The notes under the pieces were generated by a model that saw only the letters and a list, made by a program, of their open reading frames with translations, searched no databases and had not been told where the DNA came from. Shown here in pieces: positions 1-11,477 of a DNA stretch of 64,000 nucleotides. This stretch comes from Liopterus haemorrhoidalis. Its lineage: Eukaryota > Arthropoda > Insecta > Coleoptera > Dytiscidae. Positions within the stretch are counted from its first letter, which is position 1. Every line of letters begins with the position of its first letter. The stretch is from the NCBI GenBank assembly GCA_963971575.1, contig OZ020616.1, positions 37,676,306 to 37,740,305 on the forward strand, given 5' to 3'. The position numbers and the translations under genes were made by a program.

Positions 1-214
1 CTGGAGGCCTAGTATTTTAAGGACTTTATTGAAAAGAAGAGAACAAAGTCATCTATTGACCAATATTTCAGCAATACAACTAAGTAATTTCTTGAAAATA
101 AAATAAAGTTATCGATTAATAATAAGTTAATCGATTAATTATTAATTAATTGAAACAAAACTGAAACAAAATAATCGGTTTTTTCAATTATTCGATAAAT
201 CGTTGCCATCTCTA
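1..214 (+). mobile_element. 3' end of a hAT-type DNA transposon (window-edge remnant)
   Basis: The first 87 bases read, after one stop, as a basic C-terminal tail (FKDFIEKKRTKSSIDQYF near its end) followed by TAA. About 125 bases later the sequence CGTTGCCATCTCTA ends at 214; its reverse complement starts TAGAGATGG, which resembles hAT terminal inverted repeats (TIRs). Between them lies AT-rich sequence with repeated ATCGATTAAT-type motifs. I infer the tail of a hAT element whose 5' part lies outside the window. The tail alone is not diagnostic, and a pogo/Tigger-like origin is possible. Confidence 0.4.
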
Positions 215-1739
215 ATCTTTTCTTAGACTAATCTTTTCGGAACTGCCATTAAAGAAAACAATAGAATTTTACTAATAAAAAAAAAATCTCACTAAAGCCT
301 CTATAAACGTGCTACTAGATACCGTATTGTAAAATGGGTGTAACTTTAAAACTATGGGTTACAGAAAAATTCTAAGACAATTTTTGAAAGCAGCAGAAAA
401 TAGAAAATATATAGAACACCTCTCAGTTGCCCAGGGATAAAATCTTTGTTAAATAGTTTTCTCTATGGCCAGTTTTTAGCAAATGTAATTAAAACATATA
501 TTCTCGCCTGTATTGGTGTAAATATTCGCTTGTTCTACTTTACAGTGTCTTTATTTCTATGTGCAAGCAGCTACCGACAGTACATTCTTTATAATTTGAT
601 TCTTTCGTGTTGAAGCCGTGATAATAATGTTAATGCAGCTCTCTGATCAGAGAGGGCGGTGGCGTAGCAAGAACATCTTGGATCCCTCGTCAGTAATTCA
701 ATCAGAAACACCCAATAGCCCGGTTCCATGTTCTCTTTCTGTGTTTTTTTCTCTCTGACGATTCTGATTTTTCCATGGATATTGGATTTAATAAAGTAAT
801 CTGCTTCCAAGATATATTCAGTCTCGCGCGAATGCTAAAAGAAGCAGATAATCTTTTGGATTTGTACTTGTTTTCTTATGTAGAAATGTTTTTATTAGTT
901 ATTTTTTGAACGTAGGCAGTCAAGTATTCATTGATGTAATGTGGGTGGTGGATATATAGTATTAGAGGTTGTTGAACTGCAAGAGACATTCAAGTGGAAA
1001 AACTTATAGGGATTTAAATTCATATTCGAAAGAGACTATCCTCTTAATTGTACATGTGGATTAAATATTACCTAATTTTTGAAAAAGAATGTATGATCTT
1101 ATAGCTAACAGGTAATTACCGTATTTGGTAATAAAATTATACGATTTTGTGACTGTTTTTACTGGACCGTCTGCTTGGTCATCAACTACAATATAAAATT
1201 GTTTTTACAGAGTTGCAAATTAAAAACAATGTTTTAAATCAAAATGAACGTAAAAATTTTAGTTCTTGTAAGTGCAATAATACAAAGTTTGTGAATATTT
1301 TGGTAATCGTGGGTACACGGACAAAAATAGGCAGGCGAAAGGTGTCAAAGTTGTCTTGGAAGGTGTCAAAGATATCTTGCCCTTAGGTCTGTACTAATGT
1401 TACATATTGGACGAAAGTGCCAATACAAATGACAGATTTTATAATTGATGCACATGCTATGTAATACTAAATGTAAATTATGTAATACTGTGCACATTGC
1501 TTGCGCAGATCTTTTGTTACAGCGCTTGCAGGTTTAGAACATATTTTAGTGCCAGGAGATAAATTCATTAAATTTCTTCTTTGTTTCTTGGAGAATTACA
1601 ACAAGGACTAAAATAGTGGGAACTGTAGTGTTCTACTTAATTTTACTTGTTTTGTCAATGCAATTGGTAACAGATCAAGGCGCAGGTTACTTGAAATGGA
1701 AAATGTGGAAAATGGTCTGAAGAGAAATAAAAACATATG
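215..1739. other. AT-rich stretch, no recognised gene
   Basis: No TE end or known protein is recognised. One 73-codon ORF lies on the minus strand at 589-810 and has unremarkable composition. It matches nothing I know, has no visible splice context, and could be chance. Nothing else here supports a gene. Confidence 0.5.
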
Positions 1740-2400
1740 TCATAATGGACGAGCGATTGTCTATTGACAGATAAATTGCACGAAGGTAACTGATTAGGTT
1801 GAGAATGAGTGAAATGGTAAGAGACATTTCATTGATTTGACAAAATGATAAGGCACTGAGGAAGGTTCTGTAGACAATCTGTAATGAAATAAATTGATAG
1901 ATAGTTGAGTTGAGAATTGATAGCTTGTTGAGTACTGCAAGACACAATGGTCGTGTTTTTCTTGTTGACTCTGGATGGTCAGGGACCTCAAGCAGTTGTG
2001 TTTGTTTTGTTTGGCTTTGGATGGATAGGGACCTCAAGAAGTTCAGGAGAACTCTGGATGGTCAGAGACCTCAAGAAGCTGTGTTTGTTTTGTTTGAGGC
2101 TGAATGTTCAGGGACCTCAAGGAGTTCAGTGAAACTCTGGATGGTCAGGAATCTCAAGGAGATGCGCAAAACTAACATTATATTTTCGTTTCAGCTGTTT
2201 TATTTTGCAGTTATTAAATTGTGAAGATGCCGCGAGGACGTGGCAGCGGCAGGACGGCCGTGTTAGAATTAGGACTAGTTCTTGGACGTCCTTTGTAATA
2301 TGTTACGATAGCAACTATAACATGATGACATATATGTGACAGATTGTAAATAGAGGTTATAATAAATGCTTATTTATGCTTGGATTTGTGTGTTTTAATT
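1740..2400 (+). repeat. REP1 interspersed repeat, copy 1 (with internal minisatellite)
   Basis: This block is repeated at 29510-30540 in the same orientation. From about 1968 to 2170 it holds roughly five tandem units built on TCTGGATGGTCAGGGACCTC, alternating about 47 and 35 bp. A GC-richer tail follows (GAGGACGTGGCAG..., then TTCTTGGACGTCCTTTGTAA) and an AT-rich end near 2395. The tail resembles the 3' part of a retroelement, but no coding domain is recognised and the class is open. Positions 1764-1771 (TTGACAGA) are the unoccupied site for a MITE present in copy 2. ORFs across the block are products of the minisatellite. Confidence 0.75.
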
Positions 2401-3071
2401 GATATTATTAGAAAGGATATAAAGCGTTTAAATACTTATCTTTGTTTCTCATCTAGAGAAACAAAATGAATATTAAAATCGTGGTCGACACGGACAAAAA
2501 TGAAGCATGCGTTATTTTGTAGGCATGACAAAACTTGTGAGTAACACAGATAAGACAGTGGAAATCATTTGCAAGTCCAGTGAGCGCTGTATAATTTAGT
2601 TGTATTGGTTTTAAAATTATGACGCGTGATTTGGAATTTATGACAAGTAACTTTCATCATATTATATGTGATATCAGTTTGATTGAGCTCTCCGCCCTAG
2701 GTAACGAATATATTGTGTTGGTTATTATTACGAAAAATTCAATATTTTTTCGTTTTCTTTTTTTGGGTTGCGCATACCTGCAAACCAAAGCAAAAGCCAC
2801 TACTGTTTAGAATATAGTGTAACAGACAAAAATTGATTTTCGGAAAATCATTCTGGAGTGATAGGCAAAAGATGACCCATACGTCCATGATCTATACCAG
2901 CAATCCGCAACATTTGTTGTCTATCGATCCAAAAATAATGACAAAATTATAAGGCGACCCATGTGCGTTGGAAAAAAATGATGCAAGTGCAGGACAATAA
3001 TTTTATTTCATAAACATATAATAATTTTATACCAGTTAGAGCCATTAGTATGTATGGATCTTCTGTTCCTG
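2401..3071. other. Unannotated AT-rich spacer
   Basis: No coding family, RNA gene or TE terminus is recognised. A 63-codon ORF at 2619-2810 on the plus strand has no recognisable motif. Confidence 0.5.
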
Positions 3072-3402
3072 CACTGAGAAAAATGGGTACTGAAAATTTA
3101 AATTTTGTATTCTTAATTTAAAAATACTTCTTTTTAATTTAAATGTAAGCATGCCGTATTTTAGAAGAATTTTTGAGTTAATTTTAATACACCTGTTTGT
3201 TTAAATACTTTCTTTTAAAATTAAATACAAAATATACTTAATTTAAGTGAATAATAACTGGGCATGCGCATTGCGCTTTAATGTACATGTGACTAGTTTA
3301 ATGTGTGTACTCTGCGTAGGAGCTAGTAATGACGTGTTCCACATGTTTTTAAGTTGCAGTGTGGTCTTTGAATGTTGTTTAAAAGTTTAAATATAAAATA
3401 CA

Positions 3403-3474
3403 ATGTGTGAAGAAAATATAAATGAAATTTTAAAAATTTGGGGTTTCGAAGATTACCACCGGAAAAATTTCAAG
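3403..3474 (+). CDS. Exon-like 24-codon ORF ending at a consensus splice donor
   Basis: An ATG opens 24 codons that run directly into GTAAGT, a consensus 5' splice donor. The middle reads ILKIWGFEDYHRKNF, which resembles the first helix of SAM-like domains (hydrophobic, with WGF/L). This could be the first coding exon of a gene carried by, or captured in, the surrounding TIR element. I see no convincing downstream exon before 4615. Function is unknown, and the call rests only on the start codon, the donor and the helix-like composition. Confidence 0.35.
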
Positions 3475-4207
3475 GTAAGTAAATAATACGTTATGATTAA
3501 TGACGTAAATCTATTTTGTATCTTTAAAATTAAAAATAATGTATAAATCTTTTAACGAATATGCCGGTCTGTTCTGTATCTTAAAATGTTAGACATTAAC
3601 CTCAATGTTCTGTAAATCTCTCCTGCACGCTAGTTGCTAGCTGTGTGTGAACATTAATTAATTACTTATACTGATTGTTGTTATTTGTTTATTTTATATT
3701 TATTTTAACAATAAGTTGTTGTCAATTGCAATAATTTTATTTACAATACTATTATTCGTGACTATTTATATTATGCGATATATCGGGGTCCTAGCTTCCT
3801 GATCAGCCCAATTTTAGGTTTTCAGTAGCTTTTCTTGTAATTATGGTAATGTGTTTTCCCTACTTTTAATAATAACTTACTTGTGTGATAATGTTTTAGC
3901 ATTTTATTTGTATATTTAATTGTATACAGCAAGATTTTTTTTTGTTTTGAGAATTTGGCAGAATTTGAAAATTACAGCAGTAGCAAGAATTCCTTGATTA
4001 TATTATATTAATGCCGCCTCTATTGTATCAACATTCTGTGCAATCGAAGTCCACACCTAGGCCTCTACCAGTACTGGACTCACACACACCTAGGTCTGAA
4101 CCAGTACTAGACTTACATACACACAAAACGGATTAAGCTGGAAGTTTATTATCAAATGTATGTAATTAAAAATTAATAATTGCATATACCTAGTGTTATT
4201 AATGTAA

Positions 4208-4326
4208 TGTATATGTTATGGGAAAGTGTATAATTGGGCAGTATTGCCCAACTGAACTATGCATTATATATAATGCCCGCCCAATTTACATAATGTTCGA
4301 ATAATACATTTTGCCCATAACATATA
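4208..4326. repeat. Hairpin-forming inverted repeat
   Basis: TATATGTTATGGG near 4209 is inverted as CCCATAACATATATA near 4315, enclosing about 90 bases that include GGGCAGTATTGCCC. It is a small MITE-like hairpin within the larger element, with no confident target-site duplication. Confidence 0.4.
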
Positions 4327-4615
4327 TAAAATAAATAATTATATATTAAATTGTATAAAATGCTTATTAAACGTATAATGAATTAATACTCCAATATACT
4401 CAACTTAAGTAAACGATGTATTAGAAATAAATAAACCATATATTAAAAATTTAAGAATATTTTCTTTTTACTTGTAATATATTTTCTACTTAAATGCGTA
4501 AGTATACCAGTATACTAAAATTTATAACACTGTGCAATTGTCACTTTTTTAAATATAATTTCTTTTACATTTAAATATAATTCTATTTAATTTTAGTACC
4601 AAATTTTTCTCAGTG

Positions 4616-5737
4616 TGATTCTCGTTAACCAAATTGTCTATTCTTGCTTCCATTGATTTAGTTAATGTAATCCTCAACGTTGTGTCAATGCTTTGCAGTC
4701 GATTTCGATATATATTTTCTTCATATACATAAGTGGTCGCAAGTCACGACCCATTTCTAAATTTCCATGACCTAAAATTGGGTCGCGACCCAATGGTTGC
4801 GGAACGCTGATCTATACCGTCTATGGGTCTTCTTCACTTACTAGCTACCTAGAAAGCATTGAAATGAAAGAGAATTATCATCACAGTAATTTTTATTATT
4901 TGTTTTATTTATTTTTTTAACCTCAGTACTCTAACAACACATGAAACCAAATTACTCTGTTTCATTGTGAACATATACAAAGAAATTACTGTATAATCTT
5001 CCTAAGCATTACCTAATTTTTAACGCACTTTATACGTAGAGTTGAATAAATGATTTTTTGATATCCATGTATGGCAATCTTAAATGACATGAATGGTGTA
5101 GAAAGGCCTGCAAACACATACATCATGAACATGAGTAATGATTCCGAGTTTTTCGCATCTAAAGGATTAACTGACATACACATGCTTTGATTCTCTATTT
5201 TCTCTTAACGCCTTTCATGCTCTGTATAAAACCATCCATCATTTTAATGAAAACTTATTTTGAAAATAAAATTGTTTCATAAAATATTTTTTTTAGGAAA
5301 TAGTCCTTTTTGATAAAAAAACAAGCTGTATAAAAATTTTAAATAGTTTTTATTGTTATTTGTATAATTCATTATTTTCATGAATTTACATAAATATTTT
5401 TTAAAAAAATGTTTCGAAAAAATTATCACATTAAAAATTATGATTGATAATGATGACGGGGCAAGTATTTTGAGATTTTTTTTGTGACAATATCAAGTCG
5501 AAATATATGATAACAGTTTTCGAATCTTAATCTAAGCTTCAAGAGCATTTCGTCTCAAAATATCTGTTTTACATGTTTATCTGTTCTGGTTTACATTAAT
5601 GTGCTTTATTCTAATTTTATTTTAGATTTATAAATCAAACACTCTGGGTTATAAGAAATTGACATTTTTAAGACCGAAAAGGTTTAAATACATCTTCTTT
5701 ATAAAAATTGATGTGAAATGTAAATTTTCACATATTT
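4616..5737. other. AT-rich spacer, no recognised gene
   Basis: No domain-like ORF is visible. The last bases before 5738 (TGATGTGAAATGTAAATTTTCAC) match the flank of other TRB copies, at 18060 and 58790, so the TRB repeat unit may begin slightly earlier than drawn. Confidence 0.45.
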
Positions 5738-6980
5738 CAGTGTTTTGTAGGTATTAAGTGCATATTTAAAATCATAATCATAAGGTGATTTCATCTAGAG
5801 ACAACAGCCGTACTTGAGATACGTTTGCATCAAGACCCAGCTTTTCCTATCCAGTTTTAGTCAGTCGTATAAATATTGTAAGCATGTGGTTGCAAAAAAA
5901 TCGATAATTTTCAAGACAATTAACAGATAAAAAATTCTTGTGACACTATTCCGGTTCACATTAATGTGCATTAGGCCGCGGTCTGACTGATCGAGTGCTG
6001 TCAATCGTTTGCTGTCGAGCAAATTTCAAACACTAAGGGCTAAGGGCATGTTAACTAAGGGCATGCGTCGCACTGAACCAACGTTTGCTGTCAAGTAGCA
6101 TCAAGTTGTTTGCATTTCAAACCGGTTTGAATTTTACACGACGCCCGACGCAATAACACATGCGCATTTAAGCATATACAGTCCATAACCATATATTATT
6201 TGACAGTTGGATTGTCAATTTTTGCGCATACATAATAATATTGCATAAAAAACAACTTATTGCCCAAATATTACCTCAAAAATCAAAATTAACTGTTTGA
6301 CAGTATTATTTTAGGTTGGAATATGCACTATTTGACAAGTGAGAAACAAATTTACTTGACACTGAATGATCGGTAATACTCGGTCAGTCAGACCAGTTAT
6401 TAAATTTTTAAATGACACTACACGACTCGGCGCTACGTTACACGACGGCGCTCGATCTGCGTCAGACTGCTGCCTTACTCAGATTTTTTTCAGATTTTTA
6501 TATTAACTCTCCTGAGTTAATATAAAACCCGCACCCTTTAGCGGGACAAAGGATTTTTTAGCACATTATCGGCAAGAATTGTATTAAAATAAAGACATTT
6601 TAAAAAACTACTTTCCATTCCTAAATACTATTAGTTATTTTTTAATGACATAAAAAGTTGAAAATATGATTCAAGTTCAAAAATTCCTATTGAACAATTC
6701 CGATTGCCATCAATTTAATTTTTTTTTCAGCAATTTAGATGATCCTCACTGGGAAACAAGGTGAGAACAAAAGTTTTTTGACACATTTTTGGTGAAAACC
6801 ACATTAAAAAATTTGTTTTTTTTTCTCCAGGCATTATTTAATACCACTCAAAATTTTTAAAAAATATATATATTTTTTTGTTGAATACATATTTGTTTAT
6901 ATTTTGCCCGCGTGTGTTTTCCTGATTTCTCAATACTTGAGTGACGTTATGAAGGTTTTTGTTCATACCTACAAAACCCT
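5738..6980. repeat. TRB repeat copy 1 (ends like CAGGGTTTTGTAGGTAT)
   Basis: The left end is CAGTGTTTTGTAGGTAT and the right end ATACCTACAAAACCCT, an inverted pair of about 17 bp. The same ends and internal blocks (CCGGTTCACA near 5952; CATTAG then TTTTTTTCAGATTTTTA; GCATACATATTTG-like text) recur at 18087-20275, 44457-48929 and 58812-59710. It carries no coding region. A Harbinger-type MITE interrupts it at 5974-6474. It is a non-autonomous DNA element or foldback of unknown superfamily. Confidence 0.6.
5974..6474. mobile_element. PIF/Harbinger-like MITE
   Basis: The ends are GGCCGCGGTCTGAC and, inverted, GGCAGCAGTCTGAC, with similarity continuing to ATCGAG...GTC. The element is flanked on both sides by TTA (5971-5973 and 6475-6477), the 3-bp duplication typical of PIF/Harbinger. 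The uninterrupted TRB sequence at about 59278-59295 shows the site before insertion. At 501 bp with no ORF, it is non-autonomous. Confidence 0.65.
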
Positions 6981-8334
6981 AAAAACGAATGTTAAACTGC
7001 TTGTTTGTTTGTTTGTTTGTCTGTTCGCTAACTTTCCTAGGCCCTTTGCTGGATCTGAATTTTGCCTGAAATACCAAAATTGTCCCGGTTTGAGAAACAA
7101 ATATTATGGTAAGTCTATCTATAGGCCTCTTATAAAACTCTCTTTGTTTGTTCGCTATATACTCTTAGGCCCTTTGACCGTTCTGGACCAAATTTTGCAC
7201 ATATACTATTTAGGGTTCTGCGGAACTAAAGCTGACTACGACGGAGCAGCGGATATACTGATATCATTTAATAAACAAAACAAATAAGAAATATTAATTT
7301 TCTTTCTTTTGCTATTTTTAAGATTCTTCATAATGAGAAGCGTAGACATGAGTATTAAGTTAAGTTACCATATTTGTGTAAAATATTCAGCTCATTCCAT
7401 AATCTTCTTATACTACGCTTCTTATAACAAAGTGGGACGCACTCAGACGAGAACAGAATTAAAATAATGAATGCATTTTCTCAAACTTTATATGTGTTTC
7501 TTTACAAAGATTAGCAAGAATCTTACATTATTTATTAGTTCTGAAAAATAAGACAAATAATTAATTTATCTTGGAAAATTAGAAAAAAGAGGCAAAACTG
7601 CAATACCCATCTATTAGATATGTGCAAAAGTGTATGCGTTTTTTCCCCTTTAAAGCGATCTATTTTAATTATTTAAAATTTTAATTTTCAAGATTTTGAG
7701 TTTTTGAAGACTTGGCATCGAAGTTTGTGAAACGTCATAAGTCATAATTTAAAAATAAGCATAACCTCACGAAACAGTATTGAACACGATGAGGGACCAA
7801 ATCTGGTATTCGATACTCGGTGCGATTTCTAAAAATGCGAAAACTCTGCTTAAGCATTCGAATTAGTTTGCTCTATTTTTGATGAAAATATGGCGTGTCT
7901 TCTTACACTTGCAAATATTCTTATATTGATAAGTATTGACTTGACAATATTGGTTTTGATATTTTAAAGCAGGTAATTTTGTTTTAAGTGAACACCACGC
8001 TCTGGAATGCCGCGAAGAATGAAGGCTAATGATTTTCAAGTATTATTGAATTAAATCCATCGCAGACGCAAGAGGAACACATGGAATAGCTGAATTAATC
8101 GAACCAGTTTCGAGACGATTACTTAAGGTGAGAAAAAATCAGAAGCTCGGAAACTGGGTACAACTTGAACTTTCTGAACACATCAGGCAATTATTTCAGA
8201 ATCATTTCATATTTTACTATACATTAATTTCTAATATATATATACGTAAGAGCATTTAGTGCTTGGAGACCACAGAGGTCTTCAGAATTACAGTGACCAT
8301 ACGTCCTGCTACATTATTCTTCTATAAGATCTTT
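6981..8334. other. Spacer with a small hairpin; no recognised gene
   Basis: There is a short (GTTT)n run at about 7000-7022 and a roughly 100-bp hairpin at 7329-7430 whose arms are variants of TTATNAGAAGCGTAG. The 127-codon ORF at 6904-7287 overlaps the TRB end and the GTTT run, and does not resemble a protein family. Confidence 0.45.
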
Positions 8335-8650
8335 GGTCCCTTGCACGAAGACCAGTTATGCAAAAGTCGCTGTAACTTTGAACTTTATGAGGTCATTAAT
8401 GACGAGAATATTGTTCAACATGTAAAGATCGGACGACTTCGGTAGTTTGGGCACGTCAAGAGGATGAGCTACGAAGAGCACAATAGACGTTCGATCGATG
8501 GGGAAGCGAAAGTAGGAAGACCTAAGCTACGATGGCAAGGTAGTGTGGAGCAGGACTTCAGTGTCCTAGGAATACAAAATTGGTGGATGGTCATTCAGGA
8601 CACGACAGAATGGAGACGTATCATACGGGAGGCAAAGGTTCAACATTTCG
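8335..8650 (+). pseudogene. C-terminal fragment of a non-LTR retrotransposon ORF2
   Basis: The reading frame gives ELYEVINDENIVQHVKIGRL, then a TAG at 8443-8445 where related elements have W (GRLRW.GHV). It continues with FGHVKRM, GRPKLRWQGSVEQDF and TEWRRIIREAK. These blocks are typical of the RT-distal tail of endonuclease/RT non-LTR elements in insects. Only this tail is present: the element is 5' truncated and carries a nonsense codon, so it is inactive. Confidence 0.75.
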
Positions 8651-9393
8651 ACGCTTTTCCTTTTTTCTTCTTGTTAAATCATCTAAGTTTCCTTTGTTTG
8701 CTTGACAGACTCTTGGGTTTCCTTTTTAATTTGCTCGTCGCATTTTTTGAAAATATTAGTTTGTCGCTTAGTTTCTTGGGATGTCTTTTTGCTTTGTTTG
8801 TCCTCGCGTCCACTGCGGCTTCTGTTGGATATAATATGGTCCGTGTTAGTAAAAGATTGTCCATACTTTCTGTTACTATTACCATATTTTTCAACGTGAA
8901 ATGAACTTAATGTAATTGTTTCCTTAACATGTTTCACTAACAATAAATTTTAATACAATGGAGGCGAACACAAAACTTTCTTATTAAAACAAATTTCTCG
9001 TTAGAGTTGGTGTATTTTGTGTAATACAATATTGATCTGAGTATTTTCCCATATCAGGTTCGAATATAACATTCAATTACAAGGTAGAGCATGTCTTGGG
9101 TAGGCGGTAGGCGTCTTTGACGATGAGCCGCGTCGATAGCGTCGTTACATAATGAATGGGGAGAGCGAGCAGGTCGGGTGTCCGATATGCGATAATGTGT
9201 CATTGAAGGTCGCTCGCCACCTCTGCACGTGTACTACACGATAGGGTGACTTCAAAACAATATCAAAAGCGTACAAAATACAATATAGTTCTAACAAAAT
9301 ATGCGATATATAGGCCAATATGTTAGGGTAATTCTACAAATAATTATTTTTAATCCTGTTTATTAGACCAGGTTGAATTGACCAGGTATATTA
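8651..9393. other. Spacer, no recognised gene
   Basis: The overlapping ORFs at 8679-8943 are short and low in information. At 9100-9245 there is a GC-richer island (GACGATGAGCCGCGTCGATAG) that I cannot assign. Positions 9366-9390 resemble, in inverted orientation, sequence near 11155-11175, which may be an inverted terminal piece of the Penelope-like element that follows. Confidence 0.4.
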
Positions 9394-9698
9394 GGGATTT
9401 AACATGTAAAAACAAATATAAGCGATTTCCTGCTTCCTCGTTGGTTATACAGAAATAAATTAAATATAAAAATTGTTCAGAATTTTATTTTGAATTTAAT
9501 AAATTCACAAAAACTAAATTGAATAGTCATTTATTGTAAATATTTAATTTTTAATGTTCATTTTTACCGACCGCCAACATATATAAGGGATGTATTGTGA
9601 TCATACCGATTTTGACGTTTCGAGATTTCGATGGATCTCCACGAATTGAGGTTCCTACATAACGTTTTGACTATTTTTAGCATGATGTCTGTTGATCC

Positions 9699-9784
<86 letters not shown>

Positions 9785-10424
9785 GTACACGTGCAGAGCA
9801 AATTCGGCTGTAAGGATTTTTATGAAACTTCATATTTAAGCTTCTGCCATCAATGGCACAAGCTGATCAACTTTTAGTAAAAATCGGTTGACTAAAAATG
9901 GGAGTTTACTCGTGTCGATTTTAAGATTTTTGTGAATATTTCATAACAGAAAAATATTTTGAAAAAAATTATTAAACTAAAGTTGCTATAAAAGCAATAA
10001 CTAATAACTTTTATTTGAGACGTTTTTTGATAAAACGAAAAATTTCGAATAATTTCTGTAAAAGTCTCATTTTTTTCATACTTAAATGTAACGTTTCCAT
10101 GGTCATGATAAATAATATCTCTGTTAGAAAATATTAGGTCAAGTTATTTATATTTTCTACTGAAATTAACAAATTATTAAAAATATTGTGCCATGATGCC
10201 ATTGTTTATTATAAAGTTTCAATATCATGACACACCATGGTTAAAATTTAGCAGAAAATTAGGTTTAAATTAAAATATTTACTGTAAATAAGTATTAAAT
10301 TTAGGTTTTATGAATTTATAAAATTCAAAATTAAATTATGAACAATTTTTATGTTTAATTTTTTTTCTGTATAACCAACGAGGAAGCAGGAATTCGCGTA
10401 TATCTGTTTTTAAATGTTAAATCC
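9394..10424. mobile_element. Long-TIR DNA element with internal (TCTG)n, inserted near a Penelope-like ORF
   Basis: About 165 bp at 9394-9555 is inverted at about 10260-10424. Both arms contain the motif CTGCTTCCTCGTTGGTTATA and AT-rich continuation. Flanks are GTATATTA (9386-9393) and GTATATAA (10425-10432), a 7/8 match suggesting an 8-bp target duplication. Inside are a conserved block at 9569-9700 (also at 55718-55845) and a TCTG microsatellite. No transposase is present. The end and the duplication size suggest a hAT-type non-autonomous element, but this is not certain. Confidence 0.6.
9693..9784 (+). repeat. (TCTG)n microsatellite after a conserved block
   Basis: About 90 bases of TCTG repeats with a few TCCG interruptions. 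The preceding block (from ATATATAAGGGATGTATTG to AGCATGATGTCTG) is shared with 55718-55845, where it also runs into TCTG repeats. ORFs reading CLSVCLSV through it are artefacts of the repeat. Confidence 0.9.
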
Positions 10425-10917
10425 GTATATAATGCTAAAGATCCAATTGACACCATTTTTAAATCCAGAGTCTATAAGCTGGCTTGTGAGTGCAATAGCA
10501 TTTATATTGGTCAAACAGGAAGAAATTTCAATATTAGATTAAAGGAACACAATAGAGCCTTTTATTCTGATTTGGACATATACCACTCAACATTTAATAA
10601 CCATCTTAAAGATTGTAAACATATATCCATCGTACCCTTTTCACACTAGATCTTTAAGATCGGATGTTAAAGTGAATGTATCTTTAAACGCTAATGTGAA
10701 ACCGTATGGCCTCGGTGAAATACAAGCGATGTTTAAGACAGAGATCTTAAAGATCTAGTGTGAAAAGGGTATCGGTCATTCTGTTGACATAAATTGTTTA
10801 AAACCATTACATTATGTTAATAAGGGTTATAAACTAAATCTGCTTGAATCCCTTGAAATCTTTAAACATCTGAGGCAGGGCGCACCGGTCGTTAATGAAC
10901 AAACAGATTTGGTTTAA
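10425..10917 (+). pseudogene. Penelope-like element, GIY-YIG endonuclease C-terminal fragment
   Basis: The frame reads SRVYKLACECNSIYIGQTGR then NFNIRLKEH. It has the paired-cysteine linker and the YIGQTGR...RLKEH core of the GIY-YIG nuclease found after the RT in Penelope-like elements. A 139-bp MITE interrupts it at 10633-10771; after it the frame resumes (GHSVDINCLKPLHYVNKGYK, LNLLESLEIFKHLRQG) to a TAA at 10915-10917. The RT domain is missing and the 5' side is taken by another element at 9394-10424. It is inactive. Confidence 0.8.
10633..10771. mobile_element. 139-bp MITE with perfect 29-bp TIRs
   Basis: Positions 10633-10661 (starting TACCCTTTTCACACTAGATC) are the exact reverse complement of 10743-10771. 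TCG flanks both sides (10630-10632 and 10772-10774). Removing the element plus one TCG restores the Penelope-like reading frame exactly (...SIGHS...), which supports a 3-bp duplication rather than TA. The superfamily is uncertain. Confidence 0.85.
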
Positions 10918-10999
10918 TCCCCAATTTTCCAAGTATTTGTTAATTAGGGTTTTTCGGTACTGTTAATATATAACATTGAATGTTCTCCATTTATTACAT

Positions 11000-11046
11000 C
11001 ATTTGAATCACTTGATAATGCTATTGTATGGCGAAACTAGTCGTGT
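11000..11046 (+). other. Possible degenerate hammerhead-like motif at a Penelope-like 3' end
   Basis: CACTTGATAATGC...GGCGAAACTAGTCGTG lies about 90 bp after the end of the GIY-YIG ORF. Penelope-like elements are known to carry hammerhead ribozyme motifs (CUGANGA, stem, GAAA) in their terminal repeats. Here the first box is altered (TTGATAA) and stem II is weak, so this is only a resemblance. Confidence 0.25.
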
Positions 11047-11477
11047 TATTAGTTAAATAATACAGTGATAATTTGCATAGAAATTAGTGTTTTTATTTAT
11101 TTTAATATGGAATATCATAAAGTAACGGACAAATCAATTTCCTATTTAAATCGCTATATTTACCTGGTTAATTCAACACCCTGTATTGGTGTCCTCGGAG
11201 GAATCTACAAGGGTGATTTTGAATTTCGAGCCGAAATTAAAAAAAAAAAAAATCAAAAATAAAACGAAATTCAAAAACCAAACGAAACAAAAAAGCAATC
11301 GGTCATGGTCATCACTAGAATTTTTTGAAATTGTCCACTGACATTACTTGAACCTTTTGAAATTCTCCCTCCTCTCTCGGGAATTACTTGAATTTGTACC
11401 TTTTTAATTGCCTTTTGATCTCGGTTCTGTTTCACATTTAGGGGCGACCTTTGATATATTTTTCTTATATATTTTTT

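Larger units (their letters stand above)
3072..4615. mobile_element. Non-autonomous element with CACTGAGAAAAAT terminal inverted repeats
   Basis: The left end reads CACTGAGAAAAATGGGTACT and the right end, reverse complemented, CACTGAGAAAAATTTGGTAC. Inverted similarity continues for several tens of AT-rich bases. I see no clear target-site duplication. CACTG-type starts occur in CMC/Chapaev-like DNA transposons, but no transposase is visible, so that assignment is inference. The interior carries an exon-like ORF (3403-3474), a direct duplication of a CACACCTAGG...CCAGTACT segment near 4050-4115, and a small hairpin at 4208-4326. Confidence 0.55.

Noticed and set aside
9631..9877. CLSVCLSV-type ORFs (also at 44471 and on the inverse strand at 59499)
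   Set aside because: Pure translation of the TCTG microsatellite.
10633..10771. Assigning the 139-bp MITE to Tc1/mariner on the basis of TA at its ends
   Set aside because: Using TA as the duplication breaks the Penelope-like reading frame, while TCG restores it exactly.
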